The notes under the pieces were generated by a model that was not told the origin of the DNA, ran no database searches, and saw only the letters and a program-made list of their open reading frames with translations. The position numbers and the translations under genes are program-made. Shown here in pieces: positions 55,172 through 63,811 of a stretch of 64,000 nucleotides of DNA; the stretch's first letter is position 1; each line of letters opens with the position of its first letter. Location of the stretch: NCBI RefSeq assembly GCF_024435355.1, contig NZ_JAMJWG010000005.1:310001-374000 (forward strand). Reading direction: 5' to 3'. This DNA is from Streptomyces odontomachi. Lineage in GTDB: Bacteria > Actinomycetota > Actinomycetes > Streptomycetales > Streptomycetaceae.

Positions 55172-55984
55172 ATGTACGGCCCTGGTTACGCGCCGCCGCA
55201 GCCGCGACGCCCCCCGACGGCCCGCCTGATCCTGCTGCGCGTGGTCTTCGTGACGCTGGCGATGGGCTGCATCGGATTCCTCGCCTGGGCCGCGCTGCTG
55301 CGGGTCGCCGTCGTGACCCGCAAGAAGCACGACTGGGCGGTGTTCTGGACCGGGCTGGTGACGGTGGTCGCCGGCACCGTCTTCCTGATGTCCGACCCGA
55401 CCGAGGAGATCAGCACCTGGCGCGGCTACCTCGGCATGGCTCTGCTGCTGGTCTCCGCGATAGGCAGCACCGCGTACTACCTGTACGCGGACATCCGGCA
55501 CTACGACGCACGCGAGTACCCGGCGCATCCCGGCCCGCTGCCGGCCGGCGGCGCAGCGGCGACCGGCTACCTGCCGCACGCCGCCTACGGCTATCCGCAG
55601 CAGGGCTCGGGTGGCACCGTCCCGGGCCCCGTGGGGACGGCCGTACCGAACTCCGGCCCGTCCGTGGGGCAGCACACCATGCCGTACCCCGCATCGTTGG
55701 GCCAGCCTCCCAACCCGTACGCCGCCACCAGCCCCATGCAGGGCGGCCCGCACACCCCGCCGCCCGTGAACAACGGCCCGGGTCCCGTCAGCACCCCGTA
55801 CCCGCCCCCGGTGACACCCGCCCCCCAGTCCGGCCACGGCCGGATCGACCAGGTGCGCGCCGAACTCGACGAGTTGAGCGACTACCTGCGCCGCCAGGGC
55901 GACGACGCGCAGCACCCGGGGCAGGCCGGCCCGCCCGCCGCGGGTGAGCCGGGCAACACCTGGGGCCCGGAGGGCGGCCGGTGA
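55172..55984 (+). CDS. Membrane protein with proline-rich tail
   Basis: 270 residues. Three transmembrane helices lie at about 20-45 (LLRVVFVTLAMGCIGFLAWA), 54-72 (WAVFWTGLVTVVAGTVFLM) and 83-105 (GMALLLVSAIGSTAYYLYA). A cytoplasmic tail of about 160 residues is rich in Pro/Gly/Tyr and ends in the amphipathic helix RIDQVRAELDELSDYLRRQ. The ATG at 55172 has AAGGAG upstream. It overlaps the kinase gene by 4 bp, so it is probably its membrane partner or substrate; that is inferred. Confidence 0.88.
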   Translation: MYGPGYAPPQPRRPPTARLILLRVVFVTLAMGCIGFLAWAALLRVAVVTRKKHDWAVFWTGLVTVVAGTVFLMSDPTEEISTWRGYLGMALLLVSAIGSTAYYLYADIRHYDAREYPAHPGPLPAGGAAATGYLPHAAYGYPQQGSGGTVPGPVGTAVPNSGPSVGQHTMPYPASLGQPPNPYAATSPMQGGPHTPPPVNNGPGPVSTPYPPPVTPAPQSGHGRIDQVRAELDELSDYLRRQGDDAQHPGQAGPPAAGEPGNTWGPEGGR

Positions 55985-57570
55985 CCGCACGCACCATCGC
56001 GGGGCGCTACGAGCTGTCCACGCTCGTCGGCGAGGGCGGCATGGGCCAGGTCTGGACGGGCTACGACCAGCGCCTGGACCGTCGCGTCGCCGTCAAGCTG
56101 CTCCACCCGGACAAGGCGACCGGGCCGGGCGGCGGGGAGAGCCGCGAGATGGCCCAGTTGCGCGGCCGCTTCGAGCGGGAGTGCCGGGTCACCGCCCAGG
56201 TCGACCATCCCGGCCTCGTCACCGTGCACGACGCGGGCAGTGACGGCGCCGAGTTGTACCTGGTGATGCAGTACGTGGACGGTGTCGACCTCGCCGCGCA
56301 CCTCGCGCAGCACGGCGTCGAGCAGCGCCCGTACCCCTGGCCCTGGGCGGTCGCGGTCGCCGCGCAACTGTGCGCCGTGCTGGGCGCCGTGCACGCCGTG
56401 CCGATCGTCCACCGCGACCTCAAGCCCCGCAATGTGATGATCGGCCAGGACGGCACCCTCACCGTCCTCGACCTCGGTGTCGCCGCGGTCATGGACACCG
56501 ACACGACCCGTCTGACGCATACCGGCTCGGCCATCGGCTCGCCCGCCTACATGGCCCCCGAGCAGGCGATGGGCGGCGCCGTCGGCCCGTACACGGACCT
56601 GTACGCCCTCGGCGTGCTGCTCTACGAGCTGCTCAGCGGCAGCGTGCCGTTCACCGGCGCCAACGTCCTCGGCGTGCTCTACCGCCACCTCAATGAAACA
56701 CCGCTGCCGGTGCGCCAGCTGCGCCCGGAGGTCCCGCCGGCCCTGGAGAACCTGGTGACGCGGCTGCTCGCCAAGGACCCCCAGCACCGGCCGCGTTCCG
56801 CCCACGAGGTCTACGAGGAACTGGCCCCGCTGTTGCCCACCCGCGGATCCCCGGGAGTCATCACCGGCGGCCCGCTGGACCCCACCCGCCCCTTCCTGCG
56901 CCCGCACGCCCCCTGGCCGGATCGGGCCGTCGCGCCCCCGCCCCGGCCCACCCGGTCGCCCGCCCAGGGCACCGCGTGGCAGGACGTCGTCGCGGCCGTC
57001 GAAGAGATCAAACGGCTGCTCGGCGAGGGCCGCATCACCCAGGCCGTCGACACCCTCGGCGCGATCCTGCCGGCGGCAGCCGCCCAGCACGGCGAGCACT
57101 CGCCGGTCGTGCGCACCCTGCGCAAGCAGTACGCGGCCACGTTGATGGACGACGGCCAGTACCGGCGTGCGCTGCCCGAGTTGCGCAGGCTGGCCGACGA
57201 GCGGGCCGCCGAGGTCGGCGTGGGAGACGCGCAGTCCCTGCGGTTCCGCTACGAGGCCGCGCAGTGCCTGGAGCAACTCGGGGAGGCCGCGGCCGCGCTG
57301 TCCGAATACCACGCCCTGCTGCCGTACTACGCGGGCGACCAGGGCACCCAGCACCGCCCGCCCGGTATCGGCTCGGGCTACGAGCCGTCCGTCGCCCTCG
57401 ACATCCGGCGCCGCATCGGCCACCTGCAACTCGCCCTGGGCGACCGTGGAGCCGCCAGCGACACCCTGGTCAAGCTGCTGCACGACGCCCAGCGGCAGCA
57501 CGGGCCCGCGCACCCCTTCCCGGCGGAGATCCAGCGCACCCTGCAATGGCTCGGCCAGGTGATGGCCTAG
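55981..57570 (+). CDS. Serine/threonine protein kinase with TPR-like C-terminus
   Basis: 529 residues. The Hanks-type kinase domain covers about 8-280: VGEGGMGQVW (glycine loop), VAVKLL (catalytic Lys), IVHRDLKPRNVMI (catalytic Asp) and YMAPEQ. The usual DFG is DLG (VLDLGVAAV), a change found in some active kinases. A Pro/Arg linker (285-330) leads to about 190 residues of TPR-like helices (ALPELRRLADERAAEVG, EYHALLPYYAG). No transmembrane helix follows, unlike PknB, so membrane location may come from the preceding protein. The GTG start overlaps that gene (GTGA). Confidence 0.93.
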   Translation: MTARTIAGRYELSTLVGEGGMGQVWTGYDQRLDRRVAVKLLHPDKATGPGGGESREMAQLRGRFERECRVTAQVDHPGLVTVHDAGSDGAELYLVMQYVDGVDLAAHLAQHGVEQRPYPWPWAVAVAAQLCAVLGAVHAVPIVHRDLKPRNVMIGQDGTLTVLDLGVAAVMDTDTTRLTHTGSAIGSPAYMAPEQAMGGAVGPYTDLYALGVLLYELLSGSVPFTGANVLGVLYRHLNETPLPVRQLRPEVPPALENLVTRLLAKDPQHRPRSAHEVYEELAPLLPTRGSPGVITGGPLDPTRPFLRPHAPWPDRAVAPPPRPTRSPAQGTAWQDVVAAVEEIKRLLGEGRITQAVDTLGAILPAAAAQHGEHSPVVRTLRKQYAATLMDDGQYRRALPELRRLADERAAEVGVGDAQSLRFRYEAAQCLEQLGEAAAALSEYHALLPYYAGDQGTQHRPPGIGSGYEPSVALDIRRRIGHLQLALGDRGAASDTLVKLLHDAQRQHGPAHPFPAEIQRTLQWLGQVMA

Positions 57571-57771
57571 CCGCGGCGCAACCACGACGACCCCGGGGTG
57601 TGGAGAGCCGACGGGGTGCCCAATTGGGGTGGTACGGCGTGGTGCGCCCCGACTGTCTCCGCATCATTGGTCGAATAGTCGGCCGAATCGGTGGCCGCTG
57701 CCCACCGAGACTGCATACCATCGATCACCGCAAGCTTGTGCTCCGTTGCACAATCTCCTCGGGAGGCTCCT

Positions 57772-58437
57772 TTGCACCGCCGCCGTCGCACCGCGCTCCT
57801 CGTCTCGTCCGCCGCGCTGCTCGTCGCGGCACCCCTCCTGACCGGCTGCGGCAGCGACGAGCACGCCGGCACGGCAGCCGTCGTCGACGGGCAGCGGATC
57901 ACCGTTTCGCAGCTCCAGGGCCGGGTCCAGGAGATCCGCGACGCCCTGCGGGACGCGGTGCCGGACAACACGCAGTACGAGCAGGTCGTCGCCAAGACCG
58001 GCAACCTCACCCGCAGCACCCTCCAGACGATGGTGATCGACCAGGTCGTGCACCGGGCCGCGGTCGACGCCGACGCTGCGGCGAGCCGCAAGGAGATCCA
58101 GCAGATGCGCACCGGCCTGGAGCAGCAGGCGGGCGGCGCGAAGGCGCTGGAGCGAGGCTGGCTCCAGCAGTACGGGGTCGCCCCCGAGCGCTTGGAGGAG
58201 AACCTGCGCACCGAGCTGGAGGCCCAGAAGCTGGCCGGGAAGCTCGGCGTCGACATGAACACGCAGGCCGGCCAGAACGCGTTCTGGAAGAAGATCTCGA
58301 CCACGGCCGAGCACATGAACATCGACATGAACCCCCGCTACGGCACCTGGGACGCGAAGAAGAACAGCCGCGTGGACGCCAAGACCCCCTGGTTGCGCGA
58401 CGTCACCGCACCCGCCCCGTCCCAGCAGCAGGCCTAG
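57772..58437 (+). CDS. SurA N-terminal-domain lipoprotein
   Basis: 221 residues from TTG at 57772, which has GGGAGG eight bases upstream; the long in-frame upstream region lacks a signal. The lipoprotein signal RRRRTALLVSSAALLVAAP ends in the lipobox LLTGCG, so the mature protein is lipid-anchored outside the membrane. The rest is a SurA-like chaperone domain (AAVVDGQRITVSQLQGRVQE ... TMVIDQVVHRAA) without a parvulin prolyl-isomerase domain. It lies 202 bp after the kinase and 82 bp before mazG. A role in folding secreted proteins is inferred from the family. Confidence 0.9.
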   Translation: MHRRRRTALLVSSAALLVAAPLLTGCGSDEHAGTAAVVDGQRITVSQLQGRVQEIRDALRDAVPDNTQYEQVVAKTGNLTRSTLQTMVIDQVVHRAAVDADAAASRKEIQQMRTGLEQQAGGAKALERGWLQQYGVAPERLEENLRTELEAQKLAGKLGVDMNTQAGQNAFWKKISTTAEHMNIDMNPRYGTWDAKKNSRVDAKTPWLRDVTAPAPSQQQA

Positions 58438-58519
58438 GACCCGCCCAGGCCCTCCCCAGCACCACCGGCCCGGGGCGGGCCGCGGGCTTCGGTCCGCGTG
58501 TCTGGGTTACGTTCGAGGG

Positions 58520-59746
58520 GTGAACCCTTCCGCGACCGGCACTTCTGGTGCCTCGTCCGCCGTCCCCGGGCCTTCCGACGCATCCGGCGGCGTTCCCGGA
58601 CCCTCCGACGCCTCCGGTGCGACCGGTGACGCCTCGACCCCGGGCCGTGTCATCCTGCTCACGACCAGCCATCGGGTGGCCCCCGGGCTGCTCTCCTGGC
58701 CCGCCTGGCGCGCGCTGCACGCGGCCGACCGGGTGCTGTGCGCCGACCCCGACCACCCCCAGCTGCCGTATCTGCGCGAAGCGGGCGTCACCGTCGAGCA
58801 TGCCGCGCCGACCGCCGAGCACCTGGTGGACACCTGCGCGAACGGGGCCACGGTGGTCGTCGTCGCGACCGGCGAGGGCGAGCCGCGGCTCACCGACGGA
58901 CTGGCCCGGCTCGCCGGTTCCGGCCGGGTCAGGATGCCCGATCTGGAGCTGCTGCCCGCCTCCTACGACCTGCCCGGCGCGCGGCTGCTCGATCTGGTCC
59001 AGGTGATGGACCGCATCCGTGCCGAATGCCCCTGGTCCTCCCGGCAGACCCACCGGGGCCTGGCCAAGTACGCCATCGAGGAGGCGTACGAGCTGGTGGA
59101 GGCCATCGAGGACGGAGACCGTGACGAACTCCGTGAGGAGCTCGGGGACGTGCTCCTCCAGGTGGTCTTCCACGCCCGGATCGCGGAGGAGGGCCCTGAG
59201 GAGAACGACGGGGACGACAGGGACGACGGGGAGGACAGGCGGGACGCCGGGGACGCCGCGGCCACCTCGGGGGACGATCCGGAGGAAGGCGGTGCCGCGG
59301 GGCACGGCGGGGCGTTCTCGATCGACGACGTCGCGGCCGGCATCGTCGCCAAGCTGATCCACCGCCATCCGCACGTCTTCGGCGAGGACACGGCCGAGAC
59401 CCCCGAGGACGTCAGGGAGCACTGGCTGCGCACCAAGGCCGAGGAGAAGAGGCGGACATCGGTCACCGAGGGCGTTCCGCTCGGGCAGCCCGGCCTCGCA
59501 CTGGCCGCGAAGCTGGCGTCACGGGCGCGCACGGCGGGGCTCGACGTGCCACTGCCGTCCGGCGAAGGGCCGAGCCACGCGAACGGGGCCGGCGACGGCC
59601 ACGGCGGCGTCGGGTACGAGCTGCTCGCGCTGGCGGTCCGGGCGGAGCGGCACGGCATCGACCCCGAGGCGGCACTGCGGGCCGCGGCCCGGGCGTATCG
59701 GGACGCGATACGGGCCGCGGAGGGCGAGCGCGGCCAGCGGGCGTAG
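58520..59746 (+). CDS. mazG: Nucleoside triphosphate pyrophosphohydrolase MazG
   Basis: 408 residues. The C-terminal half has MazG motifs: MDRIRAECPWSSRQTHRGLAKYAIEEAYELVEAIED (split near 175-210), EELGDVLLQVVFHA near 215 with the E-E-x-x-E...E-x-x-D metal ligands, and KLIHRHPHVFGE near 280. The N-terminal 160 residues resemble a degenerate tetrapyrrole-methylase-like domain, as in Bacillus YabN-type fusions. An acidic Asp/Glu/Gly insert (about 232-265) splits the MazG domain. The GTG at 58520 follows CGAGG. It removes aberrant or excess NTPs. Confidence 0.93.
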   Translation: MNPSATGTSGASSAVPGPSDASGGVPGPSDASGATGDASTPGRVILLTTSHRVAPGLLSWPAWRALHAADRVLCADPDHPQLPYLREAGVTVEHAAPTAEHLVDTCANGATVVVVATGEGEPRLTDGLARLAGSGRVRMPDLELLPASYDLPGARLLDLVQVMDRIRAECPWSSRQTHRGLAKYAIEEAYELVEAIEDGDRDELREELGDVLLQVVFHARIAEEGPEENDGDDRDDGEDRRDAGDAAATSGDDPEEGGAAGHGGAFSIDDVAAGIVAKLIHRHPHVFGEDTAETPEDVREHWLRTKAEEKRRTSVTEGVPLGQPGLALAAKLASRARTAGLDVPLPSGEGPSHANGAGDGHGGVGYELLALAVRAERHGIDPEAALRAAARAYRDAIRAAEGERGQRA

Positions 59747-59785
59747 GGCGGACGGCCAGGGGGAGCCGGCAGACCGGGCCCGAAG

Positions 59786-59794
59786 TTGTCCACA
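59786..59794 (+). promoter_or_regulatory. Isolated DnaA box
   Basis: TTGTCCACA, the Streptomyces DnaA-box consensus, lies 42 bp upstream of the P450 start and would overlap its promoter. It is the second perfect copy on this strand in the window. Confidence 0.35.
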
Positions 59795-59835
59795 GGGCGC
59801 GGGGGAGTGTCGGAGCGGGCGGATACCGTCGAAGA

Positions 59836-61272
59836 GTGACGACCGAGAAGCCTTCAGCCGACACCCCGCGGAGCCGCCCGCCGGCCGCTCAGGGCGGCTG
59901 CCCCGTGTCCGCAGGCGGCTCCGGGTCCGCGGGGTCCGAGAGCGCCGGCAGTCCGCCGGCCCGCGCCTGCGGACCCGAAAGCGATCCCCGGGGCTCTGAG
60001 GGCGGCCCCGAGTTGTTCACCCAGGAGTTCGCCGCCGATCCGTACCCGGCCTACGCCTGGCTGCGCGAGCACGCCCCCGTGCACCGCACGCGGCTGCCCA
60101 GTGGCGTGGAGGCCTGGCTGGTGACGCGGTACGGCGACGCACGGCAGGCCCTTGCCGACGCGCGGCTCAGCAAGAACCCGGCGCATCACGACGAGCCGAG
60201 CCACGCCCGGGGCAGGACGGGCATCCCCGGCGAGCGCAAGGCCGAGCTGATGACCCACCTGCTCAACATCGACCCGCCGGACCACACCCGGCTGCGTCGC
60301 CTGGTGTCCAAGGCGTTCACGCCACGCCGGGTGGCCGCGTTCGAGCCCCGGGTGCAGCAGCTGACGGACCGGCTGGTGGACGGCTTCGCGGCGCGTGGAG
60401 AGGCCGATCTGATCGGTGAGTTCGCCTTCCCGCTGCCCATCTACGCCATCTGCGACATGCTCGGCGTCCCCGCCGAAGACCAGGACGACTTCCGCGACTG
60501 GGCGGGCATGATGATCCGCCACGGTGGTGCACCCAGAGGCGGGGTGGCCCGTGCCGTGAAGAAGATGCGCAGCTATCTCGCCGACCTCATCCACCGCAAG
60601 CGGGCCAGCCCGGGTGACGACCTCATCTCCGGCCTGATCCGCGCCTCCGACCACGGCGAGCACCTGACCGAGAACGAGGCGGCGGCGATGGCGTTCATCC
60701 TGCTCTTCGCCGGTTTCGAAACGACCGTGAACCTGATCGGGAACGGCATGCTGGCGCTGCTCACCCACCCCGAGCAGCGCGACCGGCTCCAGCGGTCACT
60801 GGCCGCGGGCGAGCCTGACCTGCTCGCCACCGGAGTCGAGGAGTTGCTGCGCTACGACGGACCCGTGGAGCTGGCCACCTGGCGGTTCGCGACCCAGCCG
60901 CTCACCATCGGCGGGCAGCACATCGCGGCGGGCGACCCGGTACTGGTCGTGCTCGCCGCCGCCGACCGCGACCCCGGCCAGTTCGTCGCCCCGGACCTGC
61001 TGGACCTGGGCCGAGCGGACAACCAGCACCTCGGGTACGGCCATGGGATCCACTACTGCCTGGGCGCACCGCTCGCCCGCCTGGAGGGCAGGACCGCGCT
61101 TGCCACCCTCCTGCGCCGCCTGCCGGACCTGCACTTGGGCGTGCCGCCCGAGGAACTGCGCCGCCGTGGCGGCCTCATCATGCGCGGCCTGCGGACACTT
61201 CCCGTGCGGTTCACCCCGCAGGAGCCCCTGGGACCGCAGCAGCGAGGACGGCAGGACCCGACAGGACTGTGA
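59836..61272 (+). CDS. Cytochrome P450, CYP107-like
   Basis: 478 residues including a 60-residue Ser/Gly/Pro-rich N-terminal extension. The oxygen-binding I helix reads FAGFETTVN near residue 295, the K-helix ExxR is EELLRYDGPVE near 336, and the heme ligand Cys is in YGHGIHYCLGAPLARLEG near 405. No transmembrane helix is present, so it is soluble and bacterial in type. The order mazG-P450-rpf matches, from memory, that of CYP107U1 in S. coelicolor, which affects sporulation and antibiotic production. No redox partner gene adjoins it. The substrate is unknown. Confidence 0.93.
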   Translation: MTTEKPSADTPRSRPPAAQGGCPVSAGGSGSAGSESAGSPPARACGPESDPRGSEGGPELFTQEFAADPYPAYAWLREHAPVHRTRLPSGVEAWLVTRYGDARQALADARLSKNPAHHDEPSHARGRTGIPGERKAELMTHLLNIDPPDHTRLRRLVSKAFTPRRVAAFEPRVQQLTDRLVDGFAARGEADLIGEFAFPLPIYAICDMLGVPAEDQDDFRDWAGMMIRHGGAPRGGVARAVKKMRSYLADLIHRKRASPGDDLISGLIRASDHGEHLTENEAAAMAFILLFAGFETTVNLIGNGMLALLTHPEQRDRLQRSLAAGEPDLLATGVEELLRYDGPVELATWRFATQPLTIGGQHIAAGDPVLVVLAAADRDPGQFVAPDLLDLGRADNQHLGYGHGIHYCLGAPLARLEGRTALATLLRRLPDLHLGVPPEELRRRGGLIMRGLRTLPVRFTPQEPLGPQQRGRQDPTGL

Positions 61273-61693
61273 CCACCGTAAGAGCCAGGAGAGCCGTGGG
61301 CGCGGCGCCAATGGAGGCTTTGAAACGGATCGGGACGCCGAGACCGGTATTGCCGCTGAATCCGATAGGTTCGAATGGAGTCGAATAGGTTCGAACATGT
61401 GGGAGGTGTCTGGATGAGGAGCAGGTTCGTTCGTTACTGCCGGACGTCACACGGTCACTGATGAACCGTCAGTAACGTGATGTTGATGTGATCTCCACTG
61501 CATCGACTTGTGACAAGCGTTCGACACCGCTACTTTCACCTTCGACCGACGGCTGTTGTCACAGGCGTCACATCTGTCACACGGGCTCCTCGAAGGGCCC
61601 GGTGGAGCGGTCAGGTTTGCACCATCGTGCTGGGGTTTCACGCAGCCGACGCGACCGCTCCATAGCCCTGTTCGCCTCGCGAAAGGCCATCGC
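61273..61693. promoter_or_regulatory. Control region and leader of the first rpf-like gene
   Basis: 421 bp without a gene. ATAGGTTCGAA repeats directly at 61365-61375 and 61385-61395, exactly 20 bp apart. CTTGT-G-ACAAG (61507-61517) is a palindrome. GTCACA recurs at 61558, 61567 and 61576 with a 9-bp period. GGAGCGGTC (61604-61612) pairs with GACCGCTCC (61653-61661) in the likely leader RNA. Crp-type sites of the GTG-N6-CAC class are plausible here. Confidence 0.5.
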
Positions 61694-62575
61694 ATGCTCT
61701 CCGGGAACGGTCGACACCGTCGCCCCCGTCAGGCACCCGCCCTTGTCGTCGCGGCGGGAGTGACCGGCTCAGCCATCGCCATCCCGCTGCTCGGTGCGGC
61801 AAACGCACACGCGGCAGACGGGGTGACCTGGGACCGACTGGCCCAGTGCGAGAGCGAAGGCGACTGGTCCGCCAAGAGCAACAGCCACTACGGCGGCCTC
61901 CAGCTGACGCAGGAGATGTGGGTGACGTACGGCGGGCTGGACTATGCGGTGAGTCCGGACCTGGCCAGTCGCTCCGAGCAGATCGCCGTCGCCGAGAAGG
62001 TGCTCGCCAAGAAGGGGCCGAGTGCGTGGCCCTACTGCGCCATCCTCGTGGGCCTCACGCCGAGCGACAGCTCGTCGCCGTCGAGCTCCGACCCCGACTC
62101 CGAGCCGTCGGCCTCCGCCTCCGCGGACCCCGACCCCTCGGCCAGCTCGGACGCGACCGACAAGCCGTCCCATTCGGGTAGCTCGGCCCAATCGTCCCCT
62201 TCGTCCGACTCTTCGGAGTCCCCGCGTCCTTCTGCGTCCGACGATTCCGGGGCGTCCTCCGGCGGGGCGGGCGGTTCGAGTCGCCAGGGCGGCGCGTCGG
62301 ACGGCAGCGGTTCATCCGACGGCTCCGGGCGGCATCGCGGGGGCAGCGATCACGAGCGTGACGGGCGTGCGGGAGAGGCGGCCGGCCGCCACGCCTCGCG
62401 CGACGGCGGCCATGCGGACGAGGCGTACACGGTGCGCCCCGGGGACAACCTGTGGGCGATAGCCCAGGACCATGGCCTCAAGGGCGGATGGGCCGCTCTC
62501 TACGCCGCCAACAAGGGCACCGTCGGGGACGACCCGGACCTGATCCTCCCCGGCCAGCAGCTCGATCTCGCCTGA
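61694..62575 (+). CDS. Resuscitation-promoting factor-like protein with LysM
   Basis: 293 residues. The signal peptide is at 1-41 (APALVVAAGVTGSAIAIPLLGAANAHA, split). The Rpf domain covers about 43-118 (WDRLAQCESEGDW, with the catalytic Glu after Cys; HYGGLQLTQEMWVTYGG). A Ser/Asp/Pro-rich linker of about 120 residues follows, then a C-terminal LysM domain (AYTVRPGDNLWAIAQDHG ... LILPGQQLDL). It is secreted and cleaves peptidoglycan glycan strands. The ATG at 61694 has GAAAGG upstream. It is a paralogue of the next gene. Confidence 0.93.
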   Translation: MLSGNGRHRRPRQAPALVVAAGVTGSAIAIPLLGAANAHAADGVTWDRLAQCESEGDWSAKSNSHYGGLQLTQEMWVTYGGLDYAVSPDLASRSEQIAVAEKVLAKKGPSAWPYCAILVGLTPSDSSSPSSSDPDSEPSASASADPDPSASSDATDKPSHSGSSAQSSPSSDSSESPRPSASDDSGASSGGAGGSSRQGGASDGSGSSDGSGRHRGGSDHERDGRAGEAAGRHASRDGGHADEAYTVRPGDNLWAIAQDHGLKGGWAALYAANKGTVGDDPDLILPGQQLDLA

Positions 62576-62581
62576 AAGACC

Positions 62582-62614
62582 CGGATCGGACTGGATCGGA
62601 TCGGACCGGATCGC
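62582..62614. repeat. Short GGATCGGAC-type tandem repeats
   Basis: CGGATCGGACTGGATCGGAT is followed by CGGACCGGATCG, giving overlapping 15-bp and 10-bp repeats directly after the stop of the first rpf-like gene. Confidence 0.6.
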
Positions 62615-62705
62615 AAAGGTTGGTTCCTGATAGTTCTTGATCTTTACCGCTGAATCGGACGAAAAGCAGCAGCACTTCGAGGTGATTGTCCCAATTTGCT
62701 CAAAT

Positions 62706-62733
62706 GAGAGATGGGTCTCACAACCCACCTCTC
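62706..62733. terminator. Inverted repeat between the two rpf genes
   Basis: GAGAGATGGGT-CTCACA-ACCCACCTCTC is an 11-bp stem with one mismatch and a 6-nt loop in an AT-rich stretch. It may terminate the first rpf-like transcript or be an operator just upstream of the rpfA promoter. Confidence 0.5.
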
Positions 62734-62795
62734 ACTTTGAAAACTGACGCATCACATGATTAGCGTCTTGTCCGCTCGCACAGTGGGCACCCTCG

Positions 62796-63053
62796 GACGC
62801 CACGCCGAATCCTGCCGGCGTCCGTACGGGGACAGTCGTCGCGTCAAGCGCCGTAGGCAGGAGCGGGGGACCCAAGGTAAGTGCCGGTACGCGGCACTTG
62901 GGCGGCCAGCAGCACAGCGGTCGCTCCGGTGCGCGGAACGGCTTGGGGTGAAGCCGCGCGCAGGTCGCGCGGCCGGGCACAAGCGTCCAGCGTTCGTATG
63001 CGAACGGGGACAACCCCATCGGCCCGAACCCGACAGCTCACCTCGCAGGCGTC
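62796..63053 (+). ncRNA. ydaO-type c-di-AMP riboswitch
   Basis: The leader of rpfA contains the conserved blocks of the ydaO/yuaA riboswitch in order: CGCCGAATCCTGCC (62803-62816), GGCAGGAGCGGGGGACCCAA (62851 on), TTGGGGTGAAGCC (62942 on), CGAACCCGACAGCTCACCTC (63025 on) and GCAGGCGTC. GACGCC (62796-62801) pairs with GGCGTC (63048-63053) as the closing stem. The ribosome site GAGGGGAT follows at once, so ligand could control translation or termination. In S. coelicolor rpfA is controlled by such a riboswitch (known from the literature). Confidence 0.9.
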
Positions 63054-63070
63054 GGTGAGGGGATCGATCC

Positions 63071-63811
63071 ATGCTGCTTTCCGGTAAGGGCCGGCACCGC
63101 CGCCCGACCGCGTTCAACCGCACCACTCGTGCCGCCGCGCTGATCGGCGTCACGGGCGCCGCCGTCGCCGCCCCGCTCGTCGCCTCGGGCCCGGCGTCCG
63201 CCGCCACCGCCTCCGAGTGGGACAAGGTCGCCCAGTGCGAGTCGGGCGGCAACTGGTCCATCAACACCGGCAACGGTTTCTACGGCGGCCTCCAGTTCAC
63301 CAACTCCACCTGGTCCGGCTACGGCGGCACCGCCTACGCCCCGCGCGCCGACCAGGCCACCAAGGAGCAGCAGATAGCCGTCGCCGAGAAGGTGCTGGCG
63401 GGCCAGGGCAAGGGTGCCTGGCCGGTGTGCGGCACGGGGCTCTCCAACACCCCGTACGACGGGGGTTCGAGCGGGTCGGGCTCCAGCCAGCCGGCCGCGC
63501 CCAGCCAGTCGAGCCAGGGCTCCGGCCAGAGCCAGGCCGGGCAGGGCGGCGGGAGCGACTCCGGCTCCGGCCAGCACGCCTCGCGTTCCCACGAGCGCGG
63601 CTCCCTCGCGCACCACACCGTCAAGACGCCCAGCGGCAAGAAGGTCAAGAAGGGCGACGGCGAGTACCGGGTCAAGAAGGGCGACACGCTCAGCGAGATC
63701 GCCGAGAAGCACCACGTCAAGGGCGGCTGGCGCAAGCTGTTCAAGCTCAACGCCAACATCGTCGACGACCCGCGGCTCATCTACCCCGGTCAGCAGCTCC
63801 ACCTCCACTGA
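63071..63811 (+). CDS. rpfA: Resuscitation-promoting factor RpfA
   Basis: 246 residues. The signal peptide is at 1-41 (GVTGAAVAAPLVASGPASAA). The Rpf transglycosylase domain covers about 42-118 (WDKVAQCESGGNWSINTGNG with the catalytic Glu; FYGGLQFTNSTWSGYGG). A Ser/Gly/Gln-rich linker (125-185) follows, then a LysM domain (YRVKKGDTLSEIAEKHHVKGG ... LIYPGQQLHLH). It is secreted and attacks peptidoglycan in spore germination and growth. The ATG at 63071 has GAGGGGAT upstream. It is preceded by a c-di-AMP riboswitch. Confidence 0.96.
   Translation: MLLSGKGRHRRPTAFNRTTRAAALIGVTGAAVAAPLVASGPASAATASEWDKVAQCESGGNWSINTGNGFYGGLQFTNSTWSGYGGTAYAPRADQATKEQQIAVAEKVLAGQGKGAWPVCGTGLSNTPYDGGSSGSGSSQPAAPSQSSQGSGQSQAGQGGGSDSGSGQHASRSHERGSLAHHTVKTPSGKKVKKGDGEYRVKKGDTLSEIAEKHHVKGGWRKLFKLNANIVDDPRLIYPGQQLHLH

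Noticed and set aside
57691..57771. ATG at 57691 as the start of the SurA-like lipoprotein
   Set aside because: It would bury the lipoprotein signal 27 residues in; the TTG at 57772 has a strong ribosome site and gives a normal lipobox signal.
59836..61272. P450 as part of a secondary-metabolite cluster
   Set aside because: The neighbours are housekeeping (mazG, rpf), and the order matches the conserved chromosomal core.
61273..61693. A second c-di-AMP riboswitch before the first rpf-like gene
   Set aside because: None of the conserved ydaO blocks (CGAATCCTGCC, AACCCGACAGCTCACCTC) is present.
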